Part shown: positions 42,098 to 50,418 of the stretch, piece by piece | How the letters are laid out: the number at the start of each line of letters is the position of its first letter | How positions within the stretch are numbered: position 1 is the stretch's first letter | DNA from: JAAYCI01 sp964370045 | GTDB taxonomy: Bacteria > Bacillota > Clostridia > Oscillospirales > Ruminococcaceae | Length of the DNA: 64,000 bases | Direction: 5' to 3' | NCBI GenBank assembly: GCA_964370045.1 | Contig: CAYJGZ010000004.1 | Span: 62,001-126,000 of the forward strand | Position numbers and translations under genes: made by a program | The notes under the pieces: generated by a model | Told to the model about the DNA's origin: nothing | The model's input: only the letters and a program-made list of their open reading frames with translations | Database searches by the model: none

Positions 42098-43435
42098 ATG
42101 TTTCAAAAACTACTGATTGCAAACCGTGGCGAGATTGCGGTGCGCATTATTCGTGCGTGTAAGGAAATGGGCATTGCCACCGTGGCTATATTTAGCGAGG
42201 CGGACAGGAACGCCATGCACGTGAGCATGGCGGACGAGAGCGTGTGCGTGGGCGGGCCGCTTGTGCAGGACAGCTACCTGAACATGACCTCCATTTTGAT
42301 GGCGGCGGTGGGCACGGGCGCACAGGCAATTCACCCGGGGTACGGCCTTTTGAGCGAAAACGCACGCTTTGCGGCGCTGTGCGAGGAGTGCAACATTGTG
42401 TTTGTGGGGCCCACAGCACAGCAGATAAGCCTTTTGGGCGATAAGGAAAAAGCACGCAAAACCATGCAAAAAGCGGGCGTGCCCGTAGTGCCGGGCGTGG
42501 GGCTGGTGGAGAATGCACGCATAGCGTACTCTGCCGCAAAGCGCATAGGCCTGCCGCTCTTGATAAAGGCAAGAGCAGGCGGCGGCGGCAGGGGTATTCG
42601 CAGGGTGGATGACCTAAAGGAAATCCCCTCGGCGTTTGCGGCGGCGACGGCCGAGGCGCAAAGTGCCTTTGGCGATGGCAGCTGCTACATGGAGCGCCTG
42701 CTGACAAGCGTAAAGCACGTGGAGATGCAGATAATTTGCGATAACGAGGGGCGTGTGGTCTGCCTTGGGGAGCGTGAGTGCTCCGTACAGCGCAAAAACC
42801 AAAAGCTCCTTGAGGAAAGCCCCTCGCCGGCTGTTACCCCTGCGGTGCGCAAAAAGATGATGAGCGCCGCAAAGGCGGCCGCAAAGGCGGTGGGCTACCG
42901 TAACGTAGGAACTATCGAGTTTTTGCTGGATGAGGACAATGAGTTCTACTTTATGGAGATGAACACACGCTTGCAGGTGGAACATCCTGTCACTGAGATG
43001 GTGAGCGGCATTGATATTGTCACATGGCAAATACGTGTGGCGGCAGGCCTGCCGCTTAGCTTTACGCAGGCGGACATAAGCCTCGAGGGACACGCCATAG
43101 AGTGCCGCATAAATGCGGAGGACCCCCAAAAAGATTTTGCGCCCAGCTGTGGCAAAATAAACCTTTTGCACGTGCCGGGCGGGCACGGGGTGCGCTTTGA
43201 TACGGCGCTGTACCAAGAGTACACCGTGCCGCCTTACTACGACTCTATGCTGGGCAAGCTTATTGTGCACGCACCTACAAGGGAGCAGGCGGTGCGCAAA
43301 ATGCAAACGGCGCTGAGCGAGCTTGTGGTGGACGGCGTACAGCACACGGCGGAGCTTCAGATGGATATTTTGGAGGACGAAAAGTTTTTGAGTGGGCAGT
43401 ACACCACCGAATTTATGACAGGTAGGGGCATGTGA
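42098..43435 (+). CDS. accC: biotin carboxylase subunit of acetyl-CoA carboxylase
   Basis: This 445-residue ATP-grasp enzyme carboxylates the biotin on AccB. It has the N-terminal LIANRGEIAVRIIRACKEMG, the glycine-rich ATP loop KARAGGGGRGIRRV, EMNTRLQVEHPVTEMV and the normal C-terminal domain. The stop overlaps the accD start (ATGTGATG). Confidence 0.96.
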   Translation: MFQKLLIANRGEIAVRIIRACKEMGIATVAIFSEADRNAMHVSMADESVCVGGPLVQDSYLNMTSILMAAVGTGAQAIHPGYGLLSENARFAALCEECNIVFVGPTAQQISLLGDKEKARKTMQKAGVPVVPGVGLVENARIAYSAAKRIGLPLLIKARAGGGGRGIRRVDDLKEIPSAFAAATAEAQSAFGDGSCYMERLLTSVKHVEMQIICDNEGRVVCLGERECSVQRKNQKLLEESPSPAVTPAVRKKMMSAAKAAAKAVGYRNVGTIEFLLDEDNEFYFMEMNTRLQVEHPVTEMVSGIDIVTWQIRVAAGLPLSFTQADISLEGHAIECRINAEDPQKDFAPSCGKINLLHVPGGHGVRFDTALYQEYTVPPYYDSMLGKLIVHAPTREQAVRKMQTALSELVVDGVQHTAELQMDILEDEKFLSGQYTTEFMTGRGM

Positions 43436-44316
43436 TGTTAGGTAAATTAAACTTTAAGCGCAGCCGCAACACACTCGAAAAGTGGGCAGGGGATGCAACA
43501 CAAAACGTTCCCGGCGTGCCCGACGCAATGTGTGTGCGCTGCCCCGGGTGCGCACGAACTATATTCAGCGCCGACATGGAGAGCGAGCAATATTTGTGCA
43601 GTGTGTGTGGACATCATTTTCGCATGAGCGCACGCAAGCGAATAGCGCTTATGTGCGATGAAAACAGCTTTGAGGAGCGGGATGCCGCCCTGCACAGCGC
43701 AGACCCGCTGGAGTTTTCGGGCTATGAGGTGAAGCTGAAAATAGCCTCGGAGCAAAGCGGCGAGGAGGATGCCGTTTTGTGCGGCACTGCACGCATAAAC
43801 GGCTATGAGTGCGCCGTTTTTGCGATGAGCGGAGATTTTATGATGGGAAGCATGGGCGGTGTTGTGGGCGAAAAGCTCACCCGACTTTTTGAGAGCGCCA
43901 TTGAGCTGGGACTGCCTGTGGTGGGCTTTACCACCTCGGGCGGTGCGCGTATGCAGGAGGGCATCCTTTCGCTGATGCAAATGGCAAAGGTGAGCGGCGC
44001 GGTGAAGCGGCACAGCGATGCGGGCCTGCTTTTTGTGGCGGTGCTGTGCGACCCCACGACAGGCGGCGTGACCGCAAGCTTTGCGATGGAGGGGGACATT
44101 CTTTTGTCTGAGCCGGGGGCGCTGATAGGCTTTGCAGGCCCTCGTGTAATAGAGCAGACAATGCGGCAAAAGCTGCCCAAAGGCTTTCAGCGAGCGGAGT
44201 TTTTGCTGGAGAAGGGATTTTTGGATGCGGTGATTCCACGCACACGCATGAAGGTGACGCTTGCGCAGATACTGCGGCTTCACAATGCGAGCAAAAAGGA
44301 GGAGGAAAGCGTATGA
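43435..44316 (+). CDS. accD: acetyl-CoA carboxylase carboxyltransferase beta subunit
   Basis: This 293-residue protein has a C4 zinc ribbon (Cys36, Cys39, Cys55, Cys58: VRCPGCAR...LCSVCGHHF) and a crotonase-fold domain with VGFTTSGGARMQEGILSLMQMAK and GFAGPRVIEQTMRQ. The ATG at 43435 is preferred over the GTG at 43432. It forms the transferase with AccA, whose gene it overlaps by four bases. Confidence 0.95.
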   Translation: MLGKLNFKRSRNTLEKWAGDATQNVPGVPDAMCVRCPGCARTIFSADMESEQYLCSVCGHHFRMSARKRIALMCDENSFEERDAALHSADPLEFSGYEVKLKIASEQSGEEDAVLCGTARINGYECAVFAMSGDFMMGSMGGVVGEKLTRLFESAIELGLPVVGFTTSGGARMQEGILSLMQMAKVSGAVKRHSDAGLLFVAVLCDPTTGGVTASFAMEGDILLSEPGALIGFAGPRVIEQTMRQKLPKGFQRAEFLLEKGFLDAVIPRTRMKVTLAQILRLHNASKKEEESV

Positions 44317-45104
44317 GTGCGTATGAGATTCTCCAAAAGGCTCGTGCGGCGGACAGACCCACCGGCAAGGCGTTTATCCGCAGGCTGTGCAGTGAGTTTA
44401 TCGAGATGCGGGGCGACCGCCGCTTTGGGGACGACCACGCCATTATAGGCGGCGTTGGCATGATGGAGGGTATGCCCATCACTGTTATAGCGCACGAGCG
44501 TGGCAGCAGCCTTGCCAGCAGGGCACGGCGAAACTTTGGCATGGCGCACCCCGAGGGATACCGCAAGGCACTTCGCCTTGCAAAGCAGGCGGAAAAGTTT
44601 GGGCGGCCTGTTTTGTGCCTTGTGGACACGCAGGGTGCGTACAGCGGCATAGGTGCGGAGGAACGAGGGCAGGGGCAGGCGATAGCCGAGAGCCTGTGCG
44701 AGATGATGACGCTTAAAACACCCGTGATAAGCGTGGTGATAGGGGAGGGCGGCAGCGGCGGTGCGCTGGCGCTGGCGGTGGCAGACAGAGTGTGGATGCT
44801 GGAAAACAGCATTTACTCGGTGATAAGCCCCGAGGGCTGCGCAAGCATACTGTGGAAGGACTCCTCCCGTGTGCAGGAGGCGTGCGAATGCCTAAGGCTT
44901 ACCCCAAAACACCTTTTGGAGATGGGCGTGATAGAGGAAATTATCCCCGAAAAGACGCAGGACAGCACGTTTGAAGCGCTGAAAGAGCGCCTTGTGCAGA
45001 CGTTTGCACAGCTTTGTGAAAAGGATACACACACGCTGTGTGAGGAGCGCTATGCAAGGTTTAGGAAGCTTGGGGCTTATATAGACCCTGCGCAGCAGGC
45101 ATAA
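44313..45104 (+). CDS. accA: acetyl-CoA carboxylase carboxyltransferase alpha subunit
   Basis: This 263-residue crotonase-fold subunit has GDRRFGDDHAIIGGVG, RNFGMAHPEGYRKALRLAKQAEKFG, DTQGAYSGIGAEERGQ and VISVVIGEGGSGGALALAVADRV. It is shorter than the E. coli protein, as in many Clostridia that lack the N-terminal extension. It is the last gene of the fab-acc operon. Confidence 0.95.
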   Translation: MSAYEILQKARAADRPTGKAFIRRLCSEFIEMRGDRRFGDDHAIIGGVGMMEGMPITVIAHERGSSLASRARRNFGMAHPEGYRKALRLAKQAEKFGRPVLCLVDTQGAYSGIGAEERGQGQAIAESLCEMMTLKTPVISVVIGEGGSGGALALAVADRVWMLENSIYSVISPEGCASILWKDSSRVQEACECLRLTPKHLLEMGVIEEIIPEKTQDSTFEALKERLVQTFAQLCEKDTHTLCEERYARFRKLGAYIDPAQQA

Positions 45105-45130
45105 AGAGCAAACAATATAGGTAAATGCGC

Positions 45131-45167
45131 TGCCCACCGAGCAAAAGGATTTGTTCGGTGGGCATTT
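45131..45167 (+). terminator. terminator of the fab-acc operon
   Basis: TGCCCACCGA and TCGGTGGGCA form a strong stem extended by CAAA/TTTG around AGGAT, followed by TTTTG. Confidence 0.88.
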
Positions 45168-45327
45168 TGCGGCTGTAACACATGCTCAAATTGACTATTT
45201 TTTGGGTAACTTATGGTTGACTGTGAGTGTGAAAAGTGCTACAATTCGGGGGAATGTATTTTGAGATAGGCATAGCAAAATTGCGGCAGGATGCGAAGCC
45301 TTGAAGGGGAAGGGTTGTGAGGAAAGA

Positions 45328-46089
45328 ATGAAGTACACACGGCTGGGCAGGATGGAAGCGTATGTGGCGAGCAGGGAGTTTGTGTCGCTGGATGAGCTGT
45401 GCGAGATGTTTGGAAAGTCCAAAAACACTATCCGCAGGGATGTGAGCGAGCTTGTCGCCTCGGGTGTGGCGGAGAAAGTATACGGCGGAGTGAAGGCGAT
45501 TAAGCGGCCGCCAAATGCGCTTATCTCCTTTTCGGACAGAAGCATTGCGCACAGCGATGCGAAAAAAGAGATTGGCCGCCTTGCGGCACAGCACATAAAC
45601 GAGGGGGATATTATTTTCATAGACTCGGGCACAACGGTGATGAACATTCTGCCGCATCTTTCGGCATTTAATGGCCTTACAATATTGAGCAACAACCTAT
45701 ATGTCATCACCTATTGCATGAATTACCCCGGTATAAATGCAATATCATTTGGTGGCCAGCTGTGTCTTGAGACAGCGTCCTTTTCGGCCAACTACTGCTC
45801 GCTTGAAAACCTGCGACAGTTCAACATAAGCAAGGCTTTTATGTCCGCAACGGGCGTCTCGCTGAACAAGGGTGCAACAAATACTACCTCCGCAGAGGCC
45901 ACCATAAAAAGAGAGGTAGTGAACATAAGCGCCACAAATATTCTTTTGGCGGACACAAGCAAGTTTGGGAATTCGGCACTGCTGACGTATGCGGAGCTTT
46001 CCGCATTTCAGTATGTGATAACCGACGAGCCGCCCTCGGCGGAGTATGCGCAGTATTTTAGGGAAAAGTCGGTTGTGTGCGAATGTTAG
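45328..46089 (+). CDS. DeoR/GlpR family transcriptional regulator
   Basis: This 253-residue protein has an N-terminal helix-turn-helix (SLDELCEMFGKSKNTIRRDVSELVASGVAEKVYGGV). The DeoR-type sugar-phosphate sensor domain is marked by GDIIFIDSGTTVMNILPHL and ILLADTSKFGNSALLTYAELS. Such regulators respond to phosphorylated sugars. The start at 45328 follows GAGGAAAG. The next gene is a nitroreductase, and no sugar operon is adjacent, so the target is not evident. Confidence 0.88.
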   Translation: MKYTRLGRMEAYVASREFVSLDELCEMFGKSKNTIRRDVSELVASGVAEKVYGGVKAIKRPPNALISFSDRSIAHSDAKKEIGRLAAQHINEGDIIFIDSGTTVMNILPHLSAFNGLTILSNNLYVITYCMNYPGINAISFGGQLCLETASFSANYCSLENLRQFNISKAFMSATGVSLNKGATNTTSAEATIKREVVNISATNILLADTSKFGNSALLTYAELSAFQYVITDEPPSAEYAQYFREKSVVCEC

Positions 46090-46177
46090 GCAGTGCCTAC
46101 ACGAGTTGAAACTATTGAATGCACTGCATAGGCAGGTGTGCGCAAAATAGAAAGACATGCAGGAGGAAAAGCATAAA

Positions 46178-46726
46178 ATGAACGCAGAACAGTGCATTAA
46201 AGAGCGCAGAAGCGTGAGAAAATTTTCGGATGAGCCGCTTACACAGGGGGTGCTGGGCGAAATAGCAGAGCTTGCACGCTATGCGCCCTCCTGGAAAAAC
46301 ACACAGGTGGCACGCTATCATATAGTGCAGACGGCGGAGTTGAAAGAAAGAATTGCAAGCGAGTGTGTGTGCGGGTTTGAGTTCAACATCAAAACAATAA
46401 ATAGGTGCAATGCGCTTGTGGTGTTGAGCGTAAAAAAAGGCATCAGCGGATGTGAACAACCTGAGGGTAGCACTGAAACACAGCAGGAGCCGTATTGGGA
46501 GATATTTGATGCGGGCATTGCGGCGCAGACGTTTTGCCTTGCGGCGCACGCAAAGGGCGTGGGCAGTGTTATTTTGGGCATATTCGACGCAGATGCGATA
46601 ACAAAAATGCTTGAGATAGATGAGAGCGAGCGTGTGGTGGCGCTTGTTGCGCTGGGCTATCCGCTAAGTGCGCCAAAGGCCGCACCGCCGAGAAAAGATG
46701 TGGCGGAGATAGTGAGCTACCGGTAA
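46178..46726 (+). CDS. nitroreductase family protein 2
   Basis: This 182-residue FMN enzyme is paralogous to the gene at 26966: same length, RRSVRKFSDE for the FMN-phosphate site, APSWKNTQVARYH, DAGIAAQTFCLAAHAKGVGSVILG and LGYPLSAP. AGGAGG lies upstream. It reduces nitroaromatics, quinones or related compounds. It follows the DeoR-type gene by 88 bases. Confidence 0.88.
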   Translation: MNAEQCIKERRSVRKFSDEPLTQGVLGEIAELARYAPSWKNTQVARYHIVQTAELKERIASECVCGFEFNIKTINRCNALVVLSVKKGISGCEQPEGSTETQQEPYWEIFDAGIAAQTFCLAAHAKGVGSVILGIFDADAITKMLEIDESERVVALVALGYPLSAPKAAPPRKDVAEIVSYR

Positions 46727-46760
46727 AGATATTAGTTATTCCAAAATATATTGACTGCAA

Positions 46761-46806
46761 AAACAAAACTGACATCACTTTTTGAGAGGTGTCAGTTTTG
46801 TTTTTT
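46761..46806 (+). terminator. terminator after nitroreductase 2
   Basis: AAACAAAACTGACA pairs with TGTCAGTTTTGTTT around a loop of about 14 bases, with TTTT following. Confidence 0.85.
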
Positions 46807-46830
46807 GGTGTGAGCAAATGCGACAATTTG

Positions 46831-46887
46831 GTTTTTGTTATATCCTGCACTTGACGTATTCTAAAGTTCTTTTATGTGTCCACTTCC
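46831..46887 (-). repeat. family A remnant with the central hairpin deleted
   Basis: TTTTTGTTATATCCT is joined directly to GCACTTGACGTATTCTAAAG and TTTTATGTGTCCACTTCC. These parts match the family A consensus in reverse, but the GC-rich palindrome is gone. It is consistent with loss of a hairpin by slippage. Confidence 0.6.
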
Positions 46888-46892
46888 GTTTT

Positions 46893-47555
46893 TTAGTTGG
46901 ATATATTCGGATATATGTGGTTTTTCTCGATTTCTCTCACCTGTAGGAGAACTGCGCTAAAATATTCCTCACTGAAGCTTGGTGCGACATATCCCGTGCC
47001 CGATTGTGCAATAGCCTGCTTTTGCACATCGCTCAGCTTGCACATGGGATAAAGCCCCAGCGCCAGCGACATTGCCAGCACCAAGAACTTATACACCTGT
47101 ATTTCACTGCTGCATTTCGTTGCCCTTTGGATACACTGTGCAAGTGGGGCTTGGTACGCCATTATCTCTCTTTTGAAGTTGGCCAGCGCCTCTACACAGG
47201 AGTTTTTCTCTATCACTGTGTACAATATGCCGAACAAGTCCATAAACTGCGGTGCATTCTCAAAGCCGTTTGTTAGCACCCTTGCCACCTGCTCGGCAGA
47301 GGAATTTTCATCAATGCCGCCGCAAACCTCCTGCACTAATTTTTCCATGTAGTGCAAAATCAGCGACAGCATAACCTCCTCTTTTGTGCTGAAATACTTG
47401 TATATAGTGGGCCTTGTGAAGTTGGTCTTTTTGGATATTTCAAGAAAGTTCAGCCTTTCAAGACCATCTTTTTCGTATATTTCTATAGCACAGCGGACAA
47501 TCTCGCTCACTCTGTTTTCTATTTGTTTGGCTGTCCTTGCTCTTTTGTAGTCCAT
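46893..47555 (-). CDS. TetR/AcrR family transcriptional regulator
   Basis: This 220-residue protein has the N-terminal helix-turn-helix NFLEISKKTNFTRPTIYKYFSTKEEVMLSLILHYMEKL. The C-terminal all-helical ligand domain is of the clostridial type (LVLAMSLALGLYPMCKLSDVQKQA). It is divergent from the small unknown gene and the Fe-S aldo/keto reductase, which it probably represses through dyads near 47614-47682. Confidence 0.88.
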   Translation of the reverse strand: MDYKRARTAKQIENRVSEIVRCAIEIYEKDGLERLNFLEISKKTNFTRPTIYKYFSTKEEVMLSLILHYMEKLVQEVCGGIDENSSAEQVARVLTNGFENAPQFMDLFGILYTVIEKNSCVEALANFKREIMAYQAPLAQCIQRATKCSSEIQVYKFLVLAMSLALGLYPMCKLSDVQKQAIAQSGTGYVAPSFSEEYFSAVLLQVREIEKNHIYPNISN

Positions 47556-47614
47556 GCTATCACCTCACACAGTAGCCAAGCTCATACATAGAGTATACCA
47601 CACAGCTTACACTC

Positions 47615-47677
47615 TGTAAATAATTATTGACAATATAATTTACATGGTGTATTCTATTAACGTACAGCATGTAAATA
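47615..47677 (+). promoter_or_regulatory. promoter with repeated TGTAAAT/ATTTACA dyads
   Basis: TTGACA at 47627-47632, a 17-base spacer and TATTCT at 47650-47655. TGTAAAT before the -35 box, ATTTACATG inside the spacer and CATGTAAAT after the -10 box make two overlapping inverted repeats. They are a good operator for the divergent TetR regulator. Confidence 0.65.
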
Positions 47678-47691
47678 AAGGAGTGTGTATT

Positions 47692-48039
47692 ATGCAAGTG
47701 GCAATTTTGGAGGAAATGATTGGCAGAGCAGGTATTTATGGATTAGCGTTTGATAAAAAAACCGAAAAACTTATTTATTTAAGCCCTATGCTCGCCGAGT
47801 CTCACCCAAACGCAAAAATCGGCGACAACTACAAAACGGCGATTGCCGAGCACACGCTTTTTGGTGACGCTGAAAAAAACACAAAAGCTTTGCTTTTCGA
47901 CCCGTGTGAAGATGGGCTTTGGTTCAATTGTTTCACCGTAAACAAGGCTTTGGAGGATGGCACCGAGATTGTGCTTATGTACGCAGTCCCCTGTGCGATG
48001 CCAAAAGAATTTTTGCTTGTTAAGCGTGAGGAAATATAA
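47692..48039 (+). CDS. uncharacterised 115-residue protein
   Basis: It starts at 47692 with AAGGAG eight bases before. No signal peptide or membrane helix is visible. The sequence reads like a small alpha/beta domain (GIYGLAFDKKTEKLIYLSPML, LFDPCEDGLWFNCFTVNK, GTEIVLMYAVPCAMPKEFLLV). I do not recognise the family. It lies nine bases before the aldo/keto reductase and is surely co-transcribed with it under the TetR-linked promoter. Confidence 0.7.
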   Translation: MQVAILEEMIGRAGIYGLAFDKKTEKLIYLSPMLAESHPNAKIGDNYKTAIAEHTLFGDAEKNTKALLFDPCEDGLWFNCFTVNKALEDGTEIVLMYAVPCAMPKEFLLVKREEI

Positions 48040-48048
48040 GGAGGAGCT

Positions 48049-49263
48049 ATGCAATACAGAAAGCTTGTAAAGGACGGCCCGGACATATCCCTTTTGGGGT
48101 ATGGGTGTATGCGCTTTCCCACGAAGGGCAGTAGCATCGATAAGGAGCTTGCGTTTTCGCAGATGAAGCTTGCGTATGATAGCGGCGTAAACTATTTCGA
48201 CACGGCATACCCCTACCACGGCGGCAAGAGCGAGGCTATACTTGGGGAGTTTGTGCGGCAGTATAACCTCCGAGACAAGGTTTACATCGCCGACAAGCTC
48301 CCCGCTTTTTTGACAAGCAGGGCAGAGCAGGTGGAAAAATATTTCGCCACCCAGCTAAAGCGGCTGAACACCGACTATATAGACTTTTACCTCATGCACA
48401 TGCTTAGTAGCATCGAGGACTGGGAAAAGCTAATCTCCTTTGGCATACTCGATTTTATCAAGGCGAAAAAGGCCGCAGGACAGATAAAGTACATCGGCTT
48501 TTCCTTTCACGGTAGGCCGGATGAGTTTATAAAAATATTGCAGGCCTACGAGTGGGACTTTTGCCAAATCCAGCTAAACTACCTGGATGAAAACAACCAA
48601 GCGGGCGTTGCCGGCCTGCAACGTGCGAAGGAGCTGGGCATAGGTGTTGTGGTGATGGAGCCTTTGCGCGGCGGCTCGCTGGCAAAGGATGCCCCCGACA
48701 AAGCACGGGATATTTTTGCAAGCTATGCACAAAAGCACAGCCCCGCTTACTGGGCGATGCGCTTTGCCATGAACTATTCGGGTGTTGCCACCGTGCTTAG
48801 CGGCATGAACGTCACCGAGCACGTAAAGGAAAATATCGAGGTGGCAAGCATCACAACGCCCGAGTGCATGAGCGAGGAGGAGCTACAGCTTATACACAGA
48901 GTAAAAGCCGTGTACGACGAGCTGATGAAAGTGCCCTGCACAGGGTGCAACTACTGTATGCCCTGCCCCTTTGGGGTGGACATCCCCGGCACCTTCAGCG
49001 ACTACAACAGCATCTACTTTTTTGGCGGCAAGACAGGATTTGTGAAGTTTCAATACGCAGGAAAGTGTGTGGGTATGCTGGGCGGCGCAAAGTCGGGCGC
49101 AAACCTATGTACAGGCTGTGGCAAGTGTGAAAAGCACTGTCCGCAAAGCATCGACATTCCCACAAAACTAAGCGAAGCGCACAAAAAGCTGGACAGCAAG
49201 GTTATGCGCTTTGGCCTTGGGCTTATGACAGGCTTTTCGGGCGGCAAGAAAAAGAAAAGATAG
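48049..49263 (+). CDS. aldo/keto reductase with C-terminal 4Fe-4S ferredoxin domain
   Basis: This 404-residue protein has an AKR barrel to about residue 290 with the catalytic Asp-Tyr-Lys-His set (NYFDTAYPYHGGKSE, DFYLMHML). The C-terminal domain holds the cysteine clusters CTGCNYCMPCPFGVDIPG and CTGCGKCEKHCPQSIDIP. This architecture is common in anaerobes and may let ferredoxin take part in carbonyl reduction. GGAGG precedes the ATG. The substrate is unknown; induction by the TetR ligand is likely. Confidence 0.9.
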   Translation: MQYRKLVKDGPDISLLGYGCMRFPTKGSSIDKELAFSQMKLAYDSGVNYFDTAYPYHGGKSEAILGEFVRQYNLRDKVYIADKLPAFLTSRAEQVEKYFATQLKRLNTDYIDFYLMHMLSSIEDWEKLISFGILDFIKAKKAAGQIKYIGFSFHGRPDEFIKILQAYEWDFCQIQLNYLDENNQAGVAGLQRAKELGIGVVVMEPLRGGSLAKDAPDKARDIFASYAQKHSPAYWAMRFAMNYSGVATVLSGMNVTEHVKENIEVASITTPECMSEEELQLIHRVKAVYDELMKVPCTGCNYCMPCPFGVDIPGTFSDYNSIYFFGGKTGFVKFQYAGKCVGMLGGAKSGANLCTGCGKCEKHCPQSIDIPTKLSEAHKKLDSKVMRFGLGLMTGFSGGKKKKR

Positions 49264-49277
49264 ATAGCTTATAGCTA

Positions 49278-49319
49278 AAGAATGTGCGAAAGGGAACCCC
49301 CTTCGCACATTCTTTTTTT
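49278..49319 (+). terminator. terminator after the aldo/keto reductase
   Basis: AAGAATGTGCGAA pairs with TTCGCACATTCTT around AGGGAACCCCC, followed by a T-run. Confidence 0.92.
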
Positions 49320-49367
49320 CGTGGCAAATCACAATAAAAGTTGTGCAATTTTTTTTCTCTTTACTAC

Positions 49368-49396
49368 TTGACATTCGCAGTCCACAAGAGTACTAT
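49368..49396 (+). promoter_or_regulatory. promoter of the GntR-headed sugar operon
   Basis: TTGACA at 49368-49373, a 17-base spacer and TACTAT at 49391-49396. GTCAGACAACAGAC follows and may hold the GntR site. Confidence 0.6.
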
Positions 49397-49491
49397 AAGT
49401 GTGATGTCAGACAACAGACGTATGATGTGCTTCATCTCTTCTTGCTTTCGGTGGCGCACACCTACACTCTCCCCTTTAGAAAGGAGCGAAC

Positions 49492-50235
49492 ATGACACAG
49501 AATATATTGCTTGAGCAACCTTTGGACTTTTTGGTGGATGCACCCAGCGGCAAGGTTGCGGACAGGCTTGCCGAAAAGATACGCTATATGATTGTGGCGG
49601 GCAAGCTGCCTGCAGGGTATGTGTTCCCCAATGAAAACGAGTTTTGCTCCTATCTAAACGTAGGGCGCAGTAGCCTTCGGGAGGCGTACCATCTTTTGGA
49701 GAACAACGGCTTTATCACCCGCACAAAGCGGGGAACATTTGTAAACAACGACGAAGAGATAGCCACCAAGATGCCCTTTAACGTAGCGGTGGAGATGAGC
49801 GACTTTGAGGACCTTTTGGAGTTTCGCCTTATGATAGAGGCGCAGATAGCCGGCTTTGCGGCAAAGCGTGCGAGCGCAGAGGATTTGGCAGAGCTTGAGC
49901 AGTCTGTGACTGCGATGGAGCAGGGGCTGAGCGACATAACAAAGCTGACCTACGCAGATACTATGTTCCACCTTGGCATGGCAAAGGCCTCGCACAATCG
50001 CCTTTTGGAGCATGTGATGCGCACCGCCATAGAGCCGTTTTCGGCCAGCATCTACCATATATTTAACAGCGCAGATGAGGAGATACAGCAGCGTGCGCTC
50101 GCTTCGCACAAAAACATCCTGCAGGCCGTAAAGGAGCAGGATGAAAAGGAGGCAAAGCGCAGAATGCGCCGCCACATAGAGGACGTGCAGTACAGCAGCG
50201 ACAGCTACAAGCAACAGATAAAGTCAAAAAGATAA
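49492..50235 (+). CDS. FadR-subfamily GntR regulator (FCD domain)
   Basis: This 247-residue protein has an N-terminal winged helix (VADRLAEKIRYMIVAGKLPAGYVFPNENEFCSYLNVGRSSLREAYHLLENNGFITRTKRGTFV). A C-terminal FCD helical bundle follows (EFRLMIEAQIAGFAAKRASAEDLAELE, DTMFHLGMAKASHN). The FCD His residues bind a metal and an organic acid ligand. It precedes a five-gene sugar operon, which it most likely represses. A family A element starts at 50244, so its inner target-site base pairs touch the stop codon. Confidence 0.9.
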   Translation: MTQNILLEQPLDFLVDAPSGKVADRLAEKIRYMIVAGKLPAGYVFPNENEFCSYLNVGRSSLREAYHLLENNGFITRTKRGTFVNNDEEIATKMPFNVAVEMSDFEDLLEFRLMIEAQIAGFAAKRASAEDLAELEQSVTAMEQGLSDITKLTYADTMFHLGMAKASHNRLLEHVMRTAIEPFSASIYHIFNSADEEIQQRALASHKNILQAVKEQDEKEAKRRMRRHIEDVQYSSDSYKQQIKSKR

Positions 50236-50243
50236 ATTAAACA

Positions 50244-50365
50244 GTAGTGTCCAAACGCAGTGATTTAGTTTTTTGGTATATCCGCCCCCCGCCTACGGCG
50301 GGGAGGATATACCGCCTTCTTCTCTCGTTTAACGTATTCTAAATCACCTCTATTTGTCCACTCCC
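50244..50365 (-). repeat. family A palindromic element with perfect 9-bp target duplication
   Basis: 122 bp from GTAGTGTCCAAACGCAGTG to CCTCTATTTGTCCACTCCC, with the hairpin GGTATATCCGCCCCCCGCC / GGCGGGGAGGATATACC. AATTAAACA occurs directly before (50235-50243) and directly after (50366-50374). This is the clearest transposition scar in the window. Confidence 0.85.
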
Positions 50366-50418
50366 AATTAAACATATAAAACAAACAATACGCACACAAA
50401 GAGAAAGGATGCAAAAAA

